Source of the DNA: RYN-230 sp963717125
Lineage (GTDB): Bacteria; Actinomycetota; Actinomycetes; Streptosporangiales; Streptosporangiaceae
Length of the DNA: 64,000 nt
Direction: 5' to 3'
Assembly: GCA_963717125.1 (NCBI GenBank)
Contig: CAVQVG010000006.1
Location: 310,001 to 374,000 of the forward strand
Under the pieces are notes generated by a model that made no database searches, had not been told where the DNA came from, and worked only from the letters and a program-made list of their open reading frames with translations. Each line of letters opens with the position of its first letter. The first letter of the stretch is position 1. Below are positions 42,658 to 52,234 of the stretch, piece after piece. A program made the position numbers and the translations under genes.

Positions 42658-43530
42658 GTGAGCGGGACCGAGACGCCGGACGTCGTGATCATTACCGGGA
42701 TGTCCGGAGCCGGCCGGAGCACGGCGGCCAAGTCGCTGGAGGACCTGGACTGGTTCGTCGCGGACAACCTGCCGCCCGGGCTGCTGCCGACCATGATCGA
42801 GCTGGCCAGCCGGGCGATGGGCGCGGTGCCGCGGGTCGCCGCGGTGCTGGACGTGCGCAGCCGGGCGTTCTCCACCGACCTGCAGTCGGCCATCGGCGAG
42901 CTGGACGCGCGCGGCATGCGGCCCCGGGTGGTCTTCCTGGAAGCCAGCGACGAGACCCTGGTCCGCCGGTTCGAGAGCGTGCGGCGGCCGCATCCGCTCC
43001 AGGAGGACGGCCGGGTGGTGGACGGCATCGCGGCCGAGCGGACCCTGCTCCGCGGCGTGCGCGAGGAAGCCGACCTGGTCATCGACACGTCCGCGCTGAA
43101 CGTCCACGAGCTGCGGGCCCGGATGCACGACGCGTTCGGCGCCGAGGAGCCGGCCGCGCTCCGGGTGAACGTGGTGTCCTTCGGCTACAAGTACGGGCTC
43201 CCGGTGGACGCGGACATCGTGGCCGACTGCCGGTTCCTGCCCAACCCGCGCTGGGTGCCGGACCTGGCCCCGCTGACCGGGCAGGACGAGCGGGTCCGGG
43301 ACTACGTGCTCAGCCAGCCCGGCGCGGCCGACTTCCTGGACTCCTACCTGGCCGCGCTCCGGGTGGTGCTGGAGGGGTACGAGCGGGAAGGGAAGCGGTT
43401 CGCCACGCTGGCCATCGGCTGCACCGGCGGCAAGCACCGCAGCGTCGCGATGGCCGAGCACATCGCCAGCCAGCTCCAGGTCAAGGGACCGGCGGTCCAG
43501 GTACTGCACCGCGACCTGGGGCGCGAGTGA
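42658..43530 (+). CDS. rapZ: RNase adapter protein RapZ-like P-loop protein
   Basis: This 290-residue protein has Walker A GMSGAGRS at 14-21, with Arg in place of the usual Lys, followed by FVADNLPP and RRPHPLQ. It ends in the conserved IGCTGGKHRSV domain. In enterobacteria RapZ guides RNase E to small RNAs. In actinobacteria the partner is unclear, and the gene is kept with yvcK and whiA. The GTG at 42658 is 56 bp after uvrC and has no strong ribosome site, so the start is less certain than the product. Confidence 0.92.
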   Translation: MSGTETPDVVIITGMSGAGRSTAAKSLEDLDWFVADNLPPGLLPTMIELASRAMGAVPRVAAVLDVRSRAFSTDLQSAIGELDARGMRPRVVFLEASDETLVRRFESVRRPHPLQEDGRVVDGIAAERTLLRGVREEADLVIDTSALNVHELRARMHDAFGAEEPAALRVNVVSFGYKYGLPVDADIVADCRFLPNPRWVPDLAPLTGQDERVRDYVLSQPGAADFLDSYLAALRVVLEGYEREGKRFATLAIGCTGGKHRSVAMAEHIASQLQVKGPAVQVLHRDLGRE

Positions 43531-44519
43531 TGCCGGGAGAGTCTCCTGGCCTGGTGCCCGCGGTACGGCCGCTCAACCCCAAGGTCGCCGCGCTCGGCGG
43601 TGGGCACGGGCTGTTCGCGTCGCTGTCCGCGCTGCGCCGGGTGACCCGGCAGCTCAGCGCGATCGTGACCGTCGCCGACGACGGCGGGTCCAGTGGCCGG
43701 CTGCGCCGCCAGTACGGCGTGCTGCCGCCCGGCGACCTGCGGATGGCCCTGGCCGCGCTGTGCGGCGACGACGCCTGGGGCACCACCTGGAGCCGGGTGG
43801 TCCAGCACCGGTTCACCGGCGCCGAGGCCGAGCTGGGCGGGCACGCGGTCGGCAACCTGCTGATCGTGGCGCTGTGGGAGCTGCTCGGCGACACCGTGCA
43901 GGGGCTGGACTGGGTGGGCCGGCTGCTGGGCGCGTACGGCCGGGTGCTGCCGATGGCGTCGGTCCCGATCGACCTGCTGGCCGAGGTCGAGGGCGCGGAC
44001 CCGGCGCAGCCGTACGCGGTGAGCACGGTGCGCGGTCAGGTCGCCTGCGCGTCGACCACCGGGCGGGTACGATCGGTGTCCCTGATTCCGGCGGATCCGC
44101 CTGCCTGCCCGGAGGCCGTCACGGCGATCCTGGACGCCGACTGGGTGGTGCTCGGGCCCGGTTCCTGGTTCACCAGCGTCCTGCCGCACCTGATGGTGCC
44201 CGAGCTCGCCGCGGCGCTGGTCAGTTCCCGCGCCCGGCGGATCGTCGCGCTGAACCTGGTCGCCCAGCCGGGCGAGACCGAGGGCTTCGCGCCGCAGACC
44301 CATCTGGAGGTGCTGGCCGACCACGCACCACAGCTCAAGGTCGACGTCGTGCTCGCGGACCGGGGCGCCGCGGGGGGCGCCGTCGCGGAGCTGGACAAGG
44401 CCGCGGGCCTGCTCGGCGGCCGGCTGGTCCTGGCCGACCTGGCGAAGCGCGATGGGACGCCGCGGCACGATCCGCGGCAGCTGGCCGGGGCGTTCGCGGA
44501 AATCTTCGAGGGGGAGTGA
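43530..44519 (+). CDS. yvcK: YvcK/CofD-like gluconeogenesis factor
   Basis: This 329-residue member of the 2-phospho-L-lactate transferase/YvcK family has VAALGGGHGLFASLSALR, TVADDGGSSGRLRR, GVLPPGDLRMALAAL and VLGPGSWFTSVLPHL, the nucleotide-sugar binding pattern. In Bacillus it is required for growth on gluconeogenic carbon and binds UDP-sugars. ATG 43530 overlaps the rapZ stop (TGATG). The gene stop overlaps whiA in the same way, indicating one polycistronic message. Confidence 0.94.
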   Translation: MPGESPGLVPAVRPLNPKVAALGGGHGLFASLSALRRVTRQLSAIVTVADDGGSSGRLRRQYGVLPPGDLRMALAALCGDDAWGTTWSRVVQHRFTGAEAELGGHAVGNLLIVALWELLGDTVQGLDWVGRLLGAYGRVLPMASVPIDLLAEVEGADPAQPYAVSTVRGQVACASTTGRVRSVSLIPADPPACPEAVTAILDADWVVLGPGSWFTSVLPHLMVPELAAALVSSRARRIVALNLVAQPGETEGFAPQTHLEVLADHAPQLKVDVVLADRGAAGGAVAELDKAAGLLGGRLVLADLAKRDGTPRHDPRQLAGAFAEIFEGE

Positions 44520-45505
44520 TGCCAGTGGCGATGACCAGCCTGGTCAAGGATGAGCTGAGCCGGGTGACCGTGCTCAAGCCGTGCTGCCGCAAGGCCGAGG
44601 TGTCCGCGCTGCTGCGGTTCGCCGGGGGACTGCACCTGGCCAGCGGGCGAATCGTGGTCGAGGCCGAACTGGACACCGGGGCGGCGGCCCGGCGGCTGCG
44701 CAAGGACATCGCCGAGGTGTTCGGGCACTCGTCGGACCTGATCGTGCTGGCGCCCAGCGGGCTGCGCAAGGGCAACCGGTACGTGGTCCGGGTCCGCAAG
44801 GACGGCGACAGCCTGGCCCGGCAGACCGGCCTGGTGGACAACTACGGCCGCCCGGTCCGCGGCCTGCCCCGGCAGGTGGTATCCGGCACCACCTGCGACT
44901 GCGAAGCCGCCTGGCGCGGCGCGTTCCTGGCGCACGGCTCGCTGACCGGGCCCGGCCGGTCGATGTCGCTGGAGATCACCTGCCCCGGCCCGGAGGCCGC
45001 GCTGGCCCTGGTCGGCGCGGCCCGGCGGCTGAAGATCCACGCCAAGGCGCGCGAAGTGCGCGGGGTGGACCGGGTGGTGGTCCGGGACGGCGACGCGATC
45101 AGCGCGCTGCTCACCCGGCTGGGGGCGCACGACAGCGTGCTGGCCTGGGAGGAGCGGCGGATGCGCCGGGAGGTCAGGGCCACCGCCAACCGGCTGGCCA
45201 ACTTCGACGACGCCAACCTGCGGCGCAGTGCCCGGGCCGCGGTCGCGGCCGGCGCCCGGGTGGAGCGGGCGCTGGAGATCCTGGGCAGCGACGCGCCCGA
45301 CCACCTGACCGTGGCGGGCCGGCTGCGCATCGAGCACCGGCAGGCCAGCCTGGAAGAGCTCGGCCAGCTGGCCAGCCCGCCGCTGACCAAGGACGCGATC
45401 GCCGGGCGGATCCGGCGGCTGCTGGCCATGGCCGACAAGCGGGCCCGGGACCTCGGCATCCCGGACACCGAGTCGACCCTGACCCCGGAGATGCTCACCC
45501 AGTAG
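44519..45505 (+). CDS. whiA: Sporulation/division regulator WhiA
   Basis: This 328-residue protein begins MTSLVKDELSR after a short leader, then a LAGLIDADG-like fold (CCRKAEVSALLRFAGGLHL). It ends in a helix-turn-helix (ASLEELGQLASPPLTKDAIAGRIRRLLAMADKRA). In Streptomyces WhiA works with WhiB to start sporulation septation; in non-sporulating bacteria it affects division. It closes the uvrC unit and converges on the DUF222-HNH gene with 9 bp between stops. The second ATG at 44531 is an equally good start. Confidence 0.96.
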   Translation: MPVAMTSLVKDELSRVTVLKPCCRKAEVSALLRFAGGLHLASGRIVVEAELDTGAAARRLRKDIAEVFGHSSDLIVLAPSGLRKGNRYVVRVRKDGDSLARQTGLVDNYGRPVRGLPRQVVSGTTCDCEAAWRGAFLAHGSLTGPGRSMSLEITCPGPEAALALVGAARRLKIHAKAREVRGVDRVVVRDGDAISALLTRLGAHDSVLAWEERRMRREVRATANRLANFDDANLRRSARAAVAAGARVERALEILGSDAPDHLTVAGRLRIEHRQASLEELGQLASPPLTKDAIAGRIRRLLAMADKRARDLGIPDTESTLTPEMLTQ

Positions 45506-45514
45506 TGCGGTGGC

Positions 45515-47167
45515 TCACGCCGGGTACTCGGCTGGGGTGGTGCGGTAGGTACGGCTACCGGGCGTGGTCCACGTGAAGCTGCCGGGACTGTCCTGGGTCA
45601 GCGTCCAGCGGGGGAGCTGCTTGCACTTGTGGTGGCAGCGGCATACCGGGCCGAGGTTGCATTCGCAGGTCCGGCCGCCGGCCTGGTACGGGGTGGTGTG
45701 GTCGAGGTCGCAGCGCTGCGCCGGGCGGCGGCATCCAGGCGCCGTGCAGGTGGGGTTGCGAATCTTGATGAGGTGGCGCAGCGTGGGCCCGGGCTGGTAG
45801 CCCCGCGATTCCCGGCCGTGTGTGCAGGTTCCGGTCTGCAGGGGCGTGATCTTCACCCGGCGAGCCCACGCCCGGCGGTCCGGCGGCCCCGGGCCGGCTG
45901 GGGGGCCGGTGCGGGCGCAGCCGTGCGCGATGGGGCGCCCAGCTGGGTCGGTGATGGTGACGCACCACCGGCTGGCCGGGTTGGCGGCGAGCCGGGCGGC
46001 GAGGCCGCGGGAGTCGTCCGCGTCGAGGGGCCCGTACCCCGCGGCTTCACCCGGGCTCTCGGACCAGCCCAGCCAGGTGCTCAGCGGCATCGTGAGGTGG
46101 ACGCTGCCGCGCAGCACGGGCGGCCCGGGCGGCCGGGGCGGCCGGGGCGGCCGGGCCTGGCGCTGGGTCCCGGGCGCGCCGGGCCGGGCTTCGTCCGGCG
46201 GCGGGCCGCTCAGCGTTTCCGGGGACTGGCCGGAGAGCAGATGCAGGTAGGCGCGGGCGCGCAGTTGGTCCAGGGTGCCCTCGGCTCCGGCCAGTCTCAT
46301 ATCCAGGGCCAGGGCGGTCAGGTTCTGGTCCGCGGCCAGTACGTCGGCCGGTGGCAGGTCGCGGCCGGCCAGCGCGGCGGTGCCGGCGGCTTCGGTGAAC
46401 GCTTCCACCCGGGCTTCCTGGAGCGCCTTCTCTTTACGCCGTTTCGCGGCGGCCGGGTCAGCGGCGATGACCGCGCGGTGGGCCGCCCGCCGCAGCTGGG
46501 CGGTGGTCTGGCCGGGTGCCTTGCCGATCAGCTGTGCCTCGACCGCGGCGGCGTGCTCGTCGTCCAGGCCGGCCAGCTCATCGGTGATCACCGCGGCACG
46601 GCGCTCGTCGATGGCCCCGGCGGCCAGCGCGGCCCGGGTCAGCGGCAGCCGGTCCAACCCCACGGCCAGGCCGAGCATCCAGTCGGCGCCGAACCGGGTC
46701 AACGTCAGCGCCATCGCGACCTCGTCGCTGACGTGCTCCATCAGCCGCGAGTCACCGCTGGCCCGGGCTTCGGCGGCGCGGCGGGCGGCGAGTTCCGAAA
46801 TGGCCGACAGCTTCAGCCCGGCGGCCCAGGCGGCCAGCCGGCTGGCCGCCTGCAGCAGCCCGGTCAGCTGGTCATCGTCCAGGTGCTCAGGACCCGCGCC
46901 GTGCACCTCGCCGGCCAAGGCGGCGAGCTGTGGGCCCGGCCGCATGACGTCAGCCGGCCCGCCGTGCGTGAACGCGGCCCGCGGCGCAGGCGGCGGGCCG
47001 GGGCTCGAGCCGGCCGGGTCAGCGGGCGGGAAGTACTCCTCGATCAGGTCTTCAGGCGGCGGGTAGTCCGCCCAGTCGGTCCCGTAGCCATCCGGGTCAG
47101 ATAACCAGTCCTGGCCGGAATCGTCGGGCGGTCCCACGGGCGGGAGGGGGTTCGGAGAGTCTGGCAC
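45515..47167 (-). CDS. DUF222 / HNH endonuclease-domain protein (13E12 type)
   Basis: This 550-residue protein has an N-terminal DUF222 region (GQTTAQLRRAAHRAVIAADP, RRAAVITDELAGL) and a C-terminal HNH nuclease with CTAPGCRRPAQRCDLDHTTPY and CQCG-like CRCHHKCKQ, including the DH active pair and zinc cysteines. Such genes are abundant, multi-copy and variable in actinobacteria, and are often considered mobile or selfish. It contains a Pro/Arg/Gly repeat (RPPRPPRPPGPP). GTG at 47167 has GGGAGGT upstream. It interrupts the usual adjacency of whiA and gap. Confidence 0.88.
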   Translation of the reverse strand: MPDSPNPLPPVGPPDDSGQDWLSDPDGYGTDWADYPPPEDLIEEYFPPADPAGSSPGPPPAPRAAFTHGGPADVMRPGPQLAALAGEVHGAGPEHLDDDQLTGLLQAASRLAAWAAGLKLSAISELAARRAAEARASGDSRLMEHVSDEVAMALTLTRFGADWMLGLAVGLDRLPLTRAALAAGAIDERRAAVITDELAGLDDEHAAAVEAQLIGKAPGQTTAQLRRAAHRAVIAADPAAAKRRKEKALQEARVEAFTEAAGTAALAGRDLPPADVLAADQNLTALALDMRLAGAEGTLDQLRARAYLHLLSGQSPETLSGPPPDEARPGAPGTQRQARPPRPPRPPGPPVLRGSVHLTMPLSTWLGWSESPGEAAGYGPLDADDSRGLAARLAANPASRWCVTITDPAGRPIAHGCARTGPPAGPGPPDRRAWARRVKITPLQTGTCTHGRESRGYQPGPTLRHLIKIRNPTCTAPGCRRPAQRCDLDHTTPYQAGGRTCECNLGPVCRCHHKCKQLPRWTLTQDSPGSFTWTTPGSRTYRTTPAEYPA

Positions 47168-47378
47168 CTGGGCACCTCCCGCCCGGACTGGGGAACTCCG
47201 GCTACCCGACCACAGTAGCGAAACCCACCGACAATGTCACCTCGATTTCGAACACGTTAGCGAGCCATTCTGAGCCTGGTCCAGTCCACCTGGCGTGTCC
47301 GGCGGCACTTACCAGATATTCACGGCCGGGCGCGCCGCGCGCCACCTGTCGTTCATGGCCGGGCGGGACGGTGGCGCC

Positions 47379-49124
47379 ATGGATGACGCTGTGCGCAACA
47401 ACAACGACGAGAGCGACGCGGACCACACCGGGCTGTCCCGGCGCCAGGTGCTGGCTGGTGCGGGGGGCACCGGCCTGCTGGCGGCGGTCGGGCCGGCCGT
47501 CCTGCGGGCGCCCGCGGCCCAGGCGGCGCCGCGGGCCGCCCGGCAGGCCACCCCCGGCGGCGGAACGCCGGAGCAGGTGCATCTCACCTGGGGCGCCGAC
47601 CCGGCGACCAGCGTGGTGGTGTCCTGGGCCACCCCCGGCCAGGCGGTCGCGCCCAGGGTGCTGCTGGACGGGCCGGGTACCGGGCGGCGGGTCGTCCCCG
47701 CACTGGCCCGCAGCTACACCGACGGCCTCAACGGGGAGACGGCGTACACCTGCCACGCCGAGATCCACGGCCTGCGCCCGGACACCAGCTACTCCTACAC
47801 GGTCACCGCGGGCAACGACGGGGCGGCCGCGCCGCTGCGGGCCAGCGTGCGGACCGCCCCGGCGGGCCGGGTGCCGTTCCGCTTCACCAGCTTCGGCGAC
47901 CTGGCCACGCCGAACACGAACTGGGTGCTGTCCTACGGGCAGAGCGCCTACGCGGTGCGCGCGGTCGAGTCCTTCCAGCCGCTGTTCCACCTGCTCAACG
48001 GGGACCTGTGCTACGCCGACCTCAACCCCACCGTGCAGCCCGAGGTGTGGCGCGACTTCGGGAACAACAACCAGGCGTCCGCGGCGAACCGGCCCTGGAT
48101 GCCGTGCCCGGGCAACCACGAGATCGAATTCGACAACGGCCCGCAGGGCTTCACCTCCTACCTGACCCGGTACCGGCTGCCGGACAACGGGGTGCCCGGG
48201 TTCCGCGGGTACTGGTACTCGTTCCGGGTCGGCTCGGCCGTGTTCGTCTCGCTCGAAGCGGACGACGTGGTGTACCAGGACGCCGGCCCGCTGGTGTCCG
48301 GCCCGGCCGCGCTGACCCCGGCGGCCAGCACCGGCAACCCGGCCATCGCGGCGGGCACCTCGTTCTACATCCGCGGCTACAGCCGGGGCGCGCAGACCGC
48401 CTGGCTGCGGCGCACGCTGGCGGCGGCCCGGGCCGACCGCACGGTGGACTGGATCATCGTGCAGATGCACCAGGACTCCTGCTCGTCCTCGGCCACCGGC
48501 AACGGCTCCGACCTCGGCATCCGCGAGGAATGGCTGCCGCTGTTCGACGCCTACCAGGTGGACCTGGTGTTGTGCGGGCACGACCACGACTACGAGCGGT
48601 CCTTCCCGGTCCGCGGCTACGACAGCGTGGCCGGCCACGAGGTCAGCACCGGCGCACCGGTGCAGACCCGGCGGCCGCACCCGGTGACCACCACCCCGGA
48701 GGACCGGTTCGACACCTCGCAGGGCACGGTGCACCTCATCCTGGGCGGCGGCGGGACCAGCGCCCCGCTGGACGACTACGGGGTGGACACCAGCGACGGG
48801 CTGCGCCAGGCCAAGGTGTTCACCAAGCCGAACCGGCCCATTCCCGGCTCGGCCGCGGGCACGTTCACCCGGGCCGCGGCCGACGCGGTCGAGGACGCCA
48901 CCTGGTCCGCGATGCGCGACCCCGCCACCGGCTACGGCATCGGCGTGTTCGACCTCGACCCGGGCGAGCCCGGCGGTGAGACCAGCATCACCGTCAGCTA
49001 CTACCACGCGGTCGGCGCCGATCCCACCAACCCGAACACCGGGGTGGCCGGCACACCCAACCCGAACTACACAAAATTCGAAACTTTCACCCTGTTCCGG
49101 CCTCGTTCGGACCGTCGCGGCTGA
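47379..49124 (+). CDS. Tat-exported purple acid phosphatase-like metallophosphoesterase
   Basis: This 581-residue protein has a twin-arginine signal (LSRRQVLAGAGGTGLLAAVG, about 25-60). It is followed by an Fn3-like domain (EQVHLTWGADPATSVVVSWATP) and a calcineurin-like catalytic domain. The metal ligands lie in SFGDLA, NGDLCYAD, PGNHEIEF, VQMHQDS and CGHDHDYERS, the complete purple acid phosphatase order. It probably releases phosphate from organic esters outside the cell. ATG 47379 is preferred because the Tat motif then starts near residue 20; in-frame ATG 47355 is possible. Low-phosphate control is likely in principle, but no clear PhoP box was identified. Confidence 0.85.
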   Translation: MDDAVRNNNDESDADHTGLSRRQVLAGAGGTGLLAAVGPAVLRAPAAQAAPRAARQATPGGGTPEQVHLTWGADPATSVVVSWATPGQAVAPRVLLDGPGTGRRVVPALARSYTDGLNGETAYTCHAEIHGLRPDTSYSYTVTAGNDGAAAPLRASVRTAPAGRVPFRFTSFGDLATPNTNWVLSYGQSAYAVRAVESFQPLFHLLNGDLCYADLNPTVQPEVWRDFGNNNQASAANRPWMPCPGNHEIEFDNGPQGFTSYLTRYRLPDNGVPGFRGYWYSFRVGSAVFVSLEADDVVYQDAGPLVSGPAALTPAASTGNPAIAAGTSFYIRGYSRGAQTAWLRRTLAAARADRTVDWIIVQMHQDSCSSSATGNGSDLGIREEWLPLFDAYQVDLVLCGHDHDYERSFPVRGYDSVAGHEVSTGAPVQTRRPHPVTTTPEDRFDTSQGTVHLILGGGGTSAPLDDYGVDTSDGLRQAKVFTKPNRPIPGSAAGTFTRAAADAVEDATWSAMRDPATGYGIGVFDLDPGEPGGETSITVSYYHAVGADPTNPNTGVAGTPNPNYTKFETFTLFRPRSDRRG

Positions 49125-49160
49125 TCCCGGCACCCGGCCGGAGCCACGGCGCCGGTCCGA

Positions 49161-49166
49161 TAGGGT
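49161..49166 (+). promoter_or_regulatory. Candidate -10 box of the gap-pgk-tpi operon
   Basis: TAGGGT lies 41 bp before the gap start, and GAGGAGA at 49192-49198 is the ribosome site. No convincing -35 was seen. Confidence 0.35.
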
Positions 49167-49207
49167 CGGAGCCGAGCAGAGAGCTAGCAACGAGGAGACG
49201 GGCCGCC

Positions 49208-50219
49208 GTGACTATCCGGGTGGGTATCAATGGATTCGGGCGCATCGGGCGTAACTACTGGCGCGCGGTAAACGCCGGTGGCGCCGAGGGTATCGAGATC
49301 GTCGCCGCGAACGACCTGACCGACACGAAGACCCTGGCGCACCTGCTGAAGTACGACACCGTGCTGGGCACGCTGAGCGAGGACGTGGCCGTGGACGGCG
49401 ACGCGATCCGGGTCGGCGACCAGGCCATCAAGGTGCTGGCCGAGCGCGATCCGGCCGCGCTGCCGTGGCGGGACCTGGGCGTGGACGTGGTGATCGAGTT
49501 CGACCGGCCGCTTCACCAAGGCGGCCGACGCGGGCAAGCACCTGGCCGCCGGGGCCCGGAAGGTGATCATCTCCGCGCCGGCGTCCGGCGAGGACATCAC
49601 GATCGTGATGGGCGTCAACGACAGCGCCTACGACCCGGCCAGTCACCAGATCATCTCGAACGCGTCCTGCACCACGAACTGCGTGGCCCCGATGGCCAAG
49701 GTGCTGCAGGACAGCTTCGGCGTGGTCAAGGGCCTGATGACCACCATCCACGCGTACACCAACGACCAGGTGATCCTGGACTTCCCGCACAAGGACCTGC
49801 GCCGGGCCCGGGCCGCCGCGCAGAACATCATCCCGACCAGCAGCGGCGCGGCCAAGGCCACCGCGCTGGTGCTGCCCGAGCTCAAGGGCAAGTTCGACGG
49901 GATGGCCATGCGCGTCCCGGTGGTGGACGGGTCGGTGACCGACCTGGTCGTGCAGCTGACCCGGGAAGTGACCAAGGACGAGGTCAACGCGGCGTTCAAG
50001 GCGGCCGCCGAGGGCACGCTCAAGGGCTACCTGCACTACACCGCGGACCCGATCGTGTCCTCGGACATCGTCGGCACGCCATGGTCGTGCACGTTCGACT
50101 CCGCGCTGACCATGACGTTCGGCGACCAGGTCAAGGTCATCGGCTGGTACGACAACGAGTGGGGTTACTCCAACCGGCTGGCCGACCTGACCGTGCTCGT
50201 CGGCGCGCAGCTCGGATGA
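49208..50219 (+). CDS. gap: Glyceraldehyde-3-phosphate dehydrogenase, frameshifted at 49499-49500
   Basis: About 336 residues in two frames. The NAD-binding start is VGINGFGRIGRNYWRA; the nucleophile Cys lies in NASCTTNCVAP, in the second frame. At 49499-49500 the sequence has TT where one T would give VIESTGRFTKAADAGKHL, a perfect family match. As gap is the first gene of a glycolytic operon (4-bp overlap with pgk), loss would be severe, so a sequencing error is more likely than a real mutation. The GTG start has GAGGAGA upstream. Confidence 0.93.
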
Positions 50220-51421
50220 GGCGCGTCGACGATCTCGAGGTGGCCGGGCAGCGGGTGCTGCTGCGCGCCGACCTGAACGTGCCGCTGGACGGCGAGCGGA
50301 TCACCGACGACGGCCGGATCCAGGCCAGCCTGCCGACGATCAGCAAGCTGGCCGGCCGCGGCGCGCGCGTGATCATCTGCGCGCACCTGGGCCGGCCCAA
50401 GGGAGACGGGTACGCGGCGCGGGCCGCGGGCGGCCCGTCGCTGGCGCCGGTCGCCGCCCGGCTCGGCGAGCTGCTCGGCCAGCCGGTGGCGTTCGCCACC
50501 GACGTGGCCGGGGAGTCCGCCGCGGCCACCGCGGCCGGGCTGGCCGACGGCGAGGTCGGGCTGCTGGAGAACGTGCGTTTCGAGCCGGCCGAGACCAGTA
50601 AGGACGACGCCGAGCGGGCTGGGCTGGCGGGCCGGCTGGCCGGGCTGGCCACGCTGTACGTGGGCGACGGGTTCGGCGCGCTGCACCGCAAGCACGCCAG
50701 CGTGTACGACGTGCCGGGGCTGCTCCCGCACGCGGCGGGGGACCTGGTCATCGCGGAGATCGGGGTGCTGCGCCAGCTCACCACCGACCCGCCGCGGCCG
50801 TACGTGGTGGTGCTCGGCGGGGCCAAGCCGTCGGACAAGCTCGCGGTGATCGGCAACCTGCTGGGCAAGGCGGACCGGCTGATCATCTGTGGCGGCATGT
50901 CCTACACGTTCCTGGCCGCGCAGGGCTACGAGGTGGGCAAGTCGCTGCTGGAGTCGGACCAGATCCCGCAGGTGGCCGCCGTGCTGGCCGAGGCCGAGCG
51001 GCGCGGCGTGGAGGTGGTGCTGCCGGTGGACCTGGTGGCGGCCGACCGGTTCGCCCCGGACGCCGACCGCCGGGTGGTGCGGGTCGGCGAGTTCCCGCCG
51101 GACCGGGAGAGCCTGGACATGGGCCCGCTGACCCGGGCCCTGTTCGCGCAGAAGCTGGCCGACGCCAAGACCGTGTTCTGGAACGGGCCTGGCGTGTTCG
51201 AGTTTCCGGCGTTCGCGGCCGGCACCAAGGCCCTGGCCGAGGCGATCAGCGCGGTCAACGGGCTCACCGTGGTCGGCGGCGGTGACTCGGCCGCGGCTGT
51301 GCGGCAGCTCGGGTTCCGGGCGGACGCGTTCACCCACATCTCCACCGGCGGCGGGGCCAGCCTGGAATACCTGGAGGGGCGCACCCTGCCCGGGCTGAGC
51401 GCGCTCGAGGCGGGCGGCTGA
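50216..51421 (+). CDS. pgk: Phosphoglycerate kinase
   Basis: A 401-residue glycolytic kinase that transfers phosphate from 1,3-bisphosphoglycerate to ADP. Motifs: LLRADLNVPLDGERITDD, ICAHLGRPKG, LLENVRFEPAETS, VVVLGGAKPSDKL, FWNGPGVFE and TVVGGGDSAAAV. It overlaps gap by 4 bp and tpiA by 1 bp. The usual VSDKI is PSDKL here. 1,3-bisphosphoglycerate is also the donor expected for the FkbH-like protein at 23784. Confidence 0.97.
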   Translation: MRRVDDLEVAGQRVLLRADLNVPLDGERITDDGRIQASLPTISKLAGRGARVIICAHLGRPKGDGYAARAAGGPSLAPVAARLGELLGQPVAFATDVAGESAAATAAGLADGEVGLLENVRFEPAETSKDDAERAGLAGRLAGLATLYVGDGFGALHRKHASVYDVPGLLPHAAGDLVIAEIGVLRQLTTDPPRPYVVVLGGAKPSDKLAVIGNLLGKADRLIICGGMSYTFLAAQGYEVGKSLLESDQIPQVAAVLAEAERRGVEVVLPVDLVAADRFAPDADRRVVRVGEFPPDRESLDMGPLTRALFAQKLADAKTVFWNGPGVFEFPAFAAGTKALAEAISAVNGLTVVGGGDSAAAVRQLGFRADAFTHISTGGGASLEYLEGRTLPGLSALEAGG

Positions 51422-52218
51422 TGGCCGCCGCGCCCGCGCGCCAGCCGCTGATCGCCGGCAACTGGAAGATGCACAACACGCACTTCGAGGCGATAACCCT
51501 GGTCCAGAAGCTGGCCTTCACGCTGACCCGCGCGGACTACGACGCGGCCGAGGTGGTGGTGCTGCCGCCGTTCACCGCGCTGCGCAGCGTGCAGACCCTG
51601 GTGGCCGGGGACAAGCTGCGCATCGGCTACGGCGCGCAGGACCTGTCCCAGCACGACAGGGGCCCGTACACTGGGGACGTCTCCGGGCCGATGCTGGCCA
51701 AGCTCGGCTGCGGTTACGTGCTGGCCGGGCACTCCGAGCGCCGCCAGCACCACCATGAGGACGACGCCCTGGTCAACGCCAAGGTGAAGGCGGCGCTGCG
51801 GAACAAGCTGACGCCGATCATGTGCGTCGGCGAGCACTTGGACGCCCGGCAGGCGGGCGAGTGCCTGCCGGTAGTAATCGGCCAGCTCGACGGCGGCCTG
51901 GCCGGGCTGCCCGCGGAGCAGGTGGCCGGCCTGGTGATCGCCTATGAGCCGGTATGGGCCATCGGGACTGGTGAGGTGGCATCGCCGGAAGACGCGGAAG
52001 AGGTGTGCGCCGCGATTCGGGGCAGGATTTCCGAGGGTCGTGGCGACGAAGTGGCCGCAAGTGTGCGTATTCTGTATGGCGGGTCGGTGAAGGCCGACAA
52101 CATCGCTGCGATAATGTCGCAGCCCGATATTGACGGCGCGCTGGTCGGTGGCGCGAGCCTGGATGCAGGTGAGTTTGCCACGATATGCCGGTACCGGAAA
52201 CTGGCCGTGGGTGCCTGA
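51421..52218 (+). CDS. tpiA: Triosephosphate isomerase
   Basis: This 265-residue TIM barrel interconverts dihydroxyacetone phosphate and glyceraldehyde-3-phosphate. Catalytic Lys16 is in AGNWKMHN, the His in AGHSERR and the Glu in AYEPVWAIGTG; GGSVKADN follows. It overlaps pgk by 1 bp (TGATG). The last part of the gene has noticeably more A/T at third positions than its neighbours, without loss of motifs. Confidence 0.97.
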   Translation: MAAAPARQPLIAGNWKMHNTHFEAITLVQKLAFTLTRADYDAAEVVVLPPFTALRSVQTLVAGDKLRIGYGAQDLSQHDRGPYTGDVSGPMLAKLGCGYVLAGHSERRQHHHEDDALVNAKVKAALRNKLTPIMCVGEHLDARQAGECLPVVIGQLDGGLAGLPAEQVAGLVIAYEPVWAIGTGEVASPEDAEEVCAAIRGRISEGRGDEVAASVRILYGGSVKADNIAAIMSQPDIDGALVGGASLDAGEFATICRYRKLAVGA

Positions 52219-52234
52219 TCCGGCACCGGGTTAG

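Noticed and set aside
45515..47167. Group II intron or transposase inserted after whiA
   Set aside because: The gene is a DUF222-HNH protein. No reverse transcriptase, DDE motif, terminal inverted repeats or target duplication was seen.
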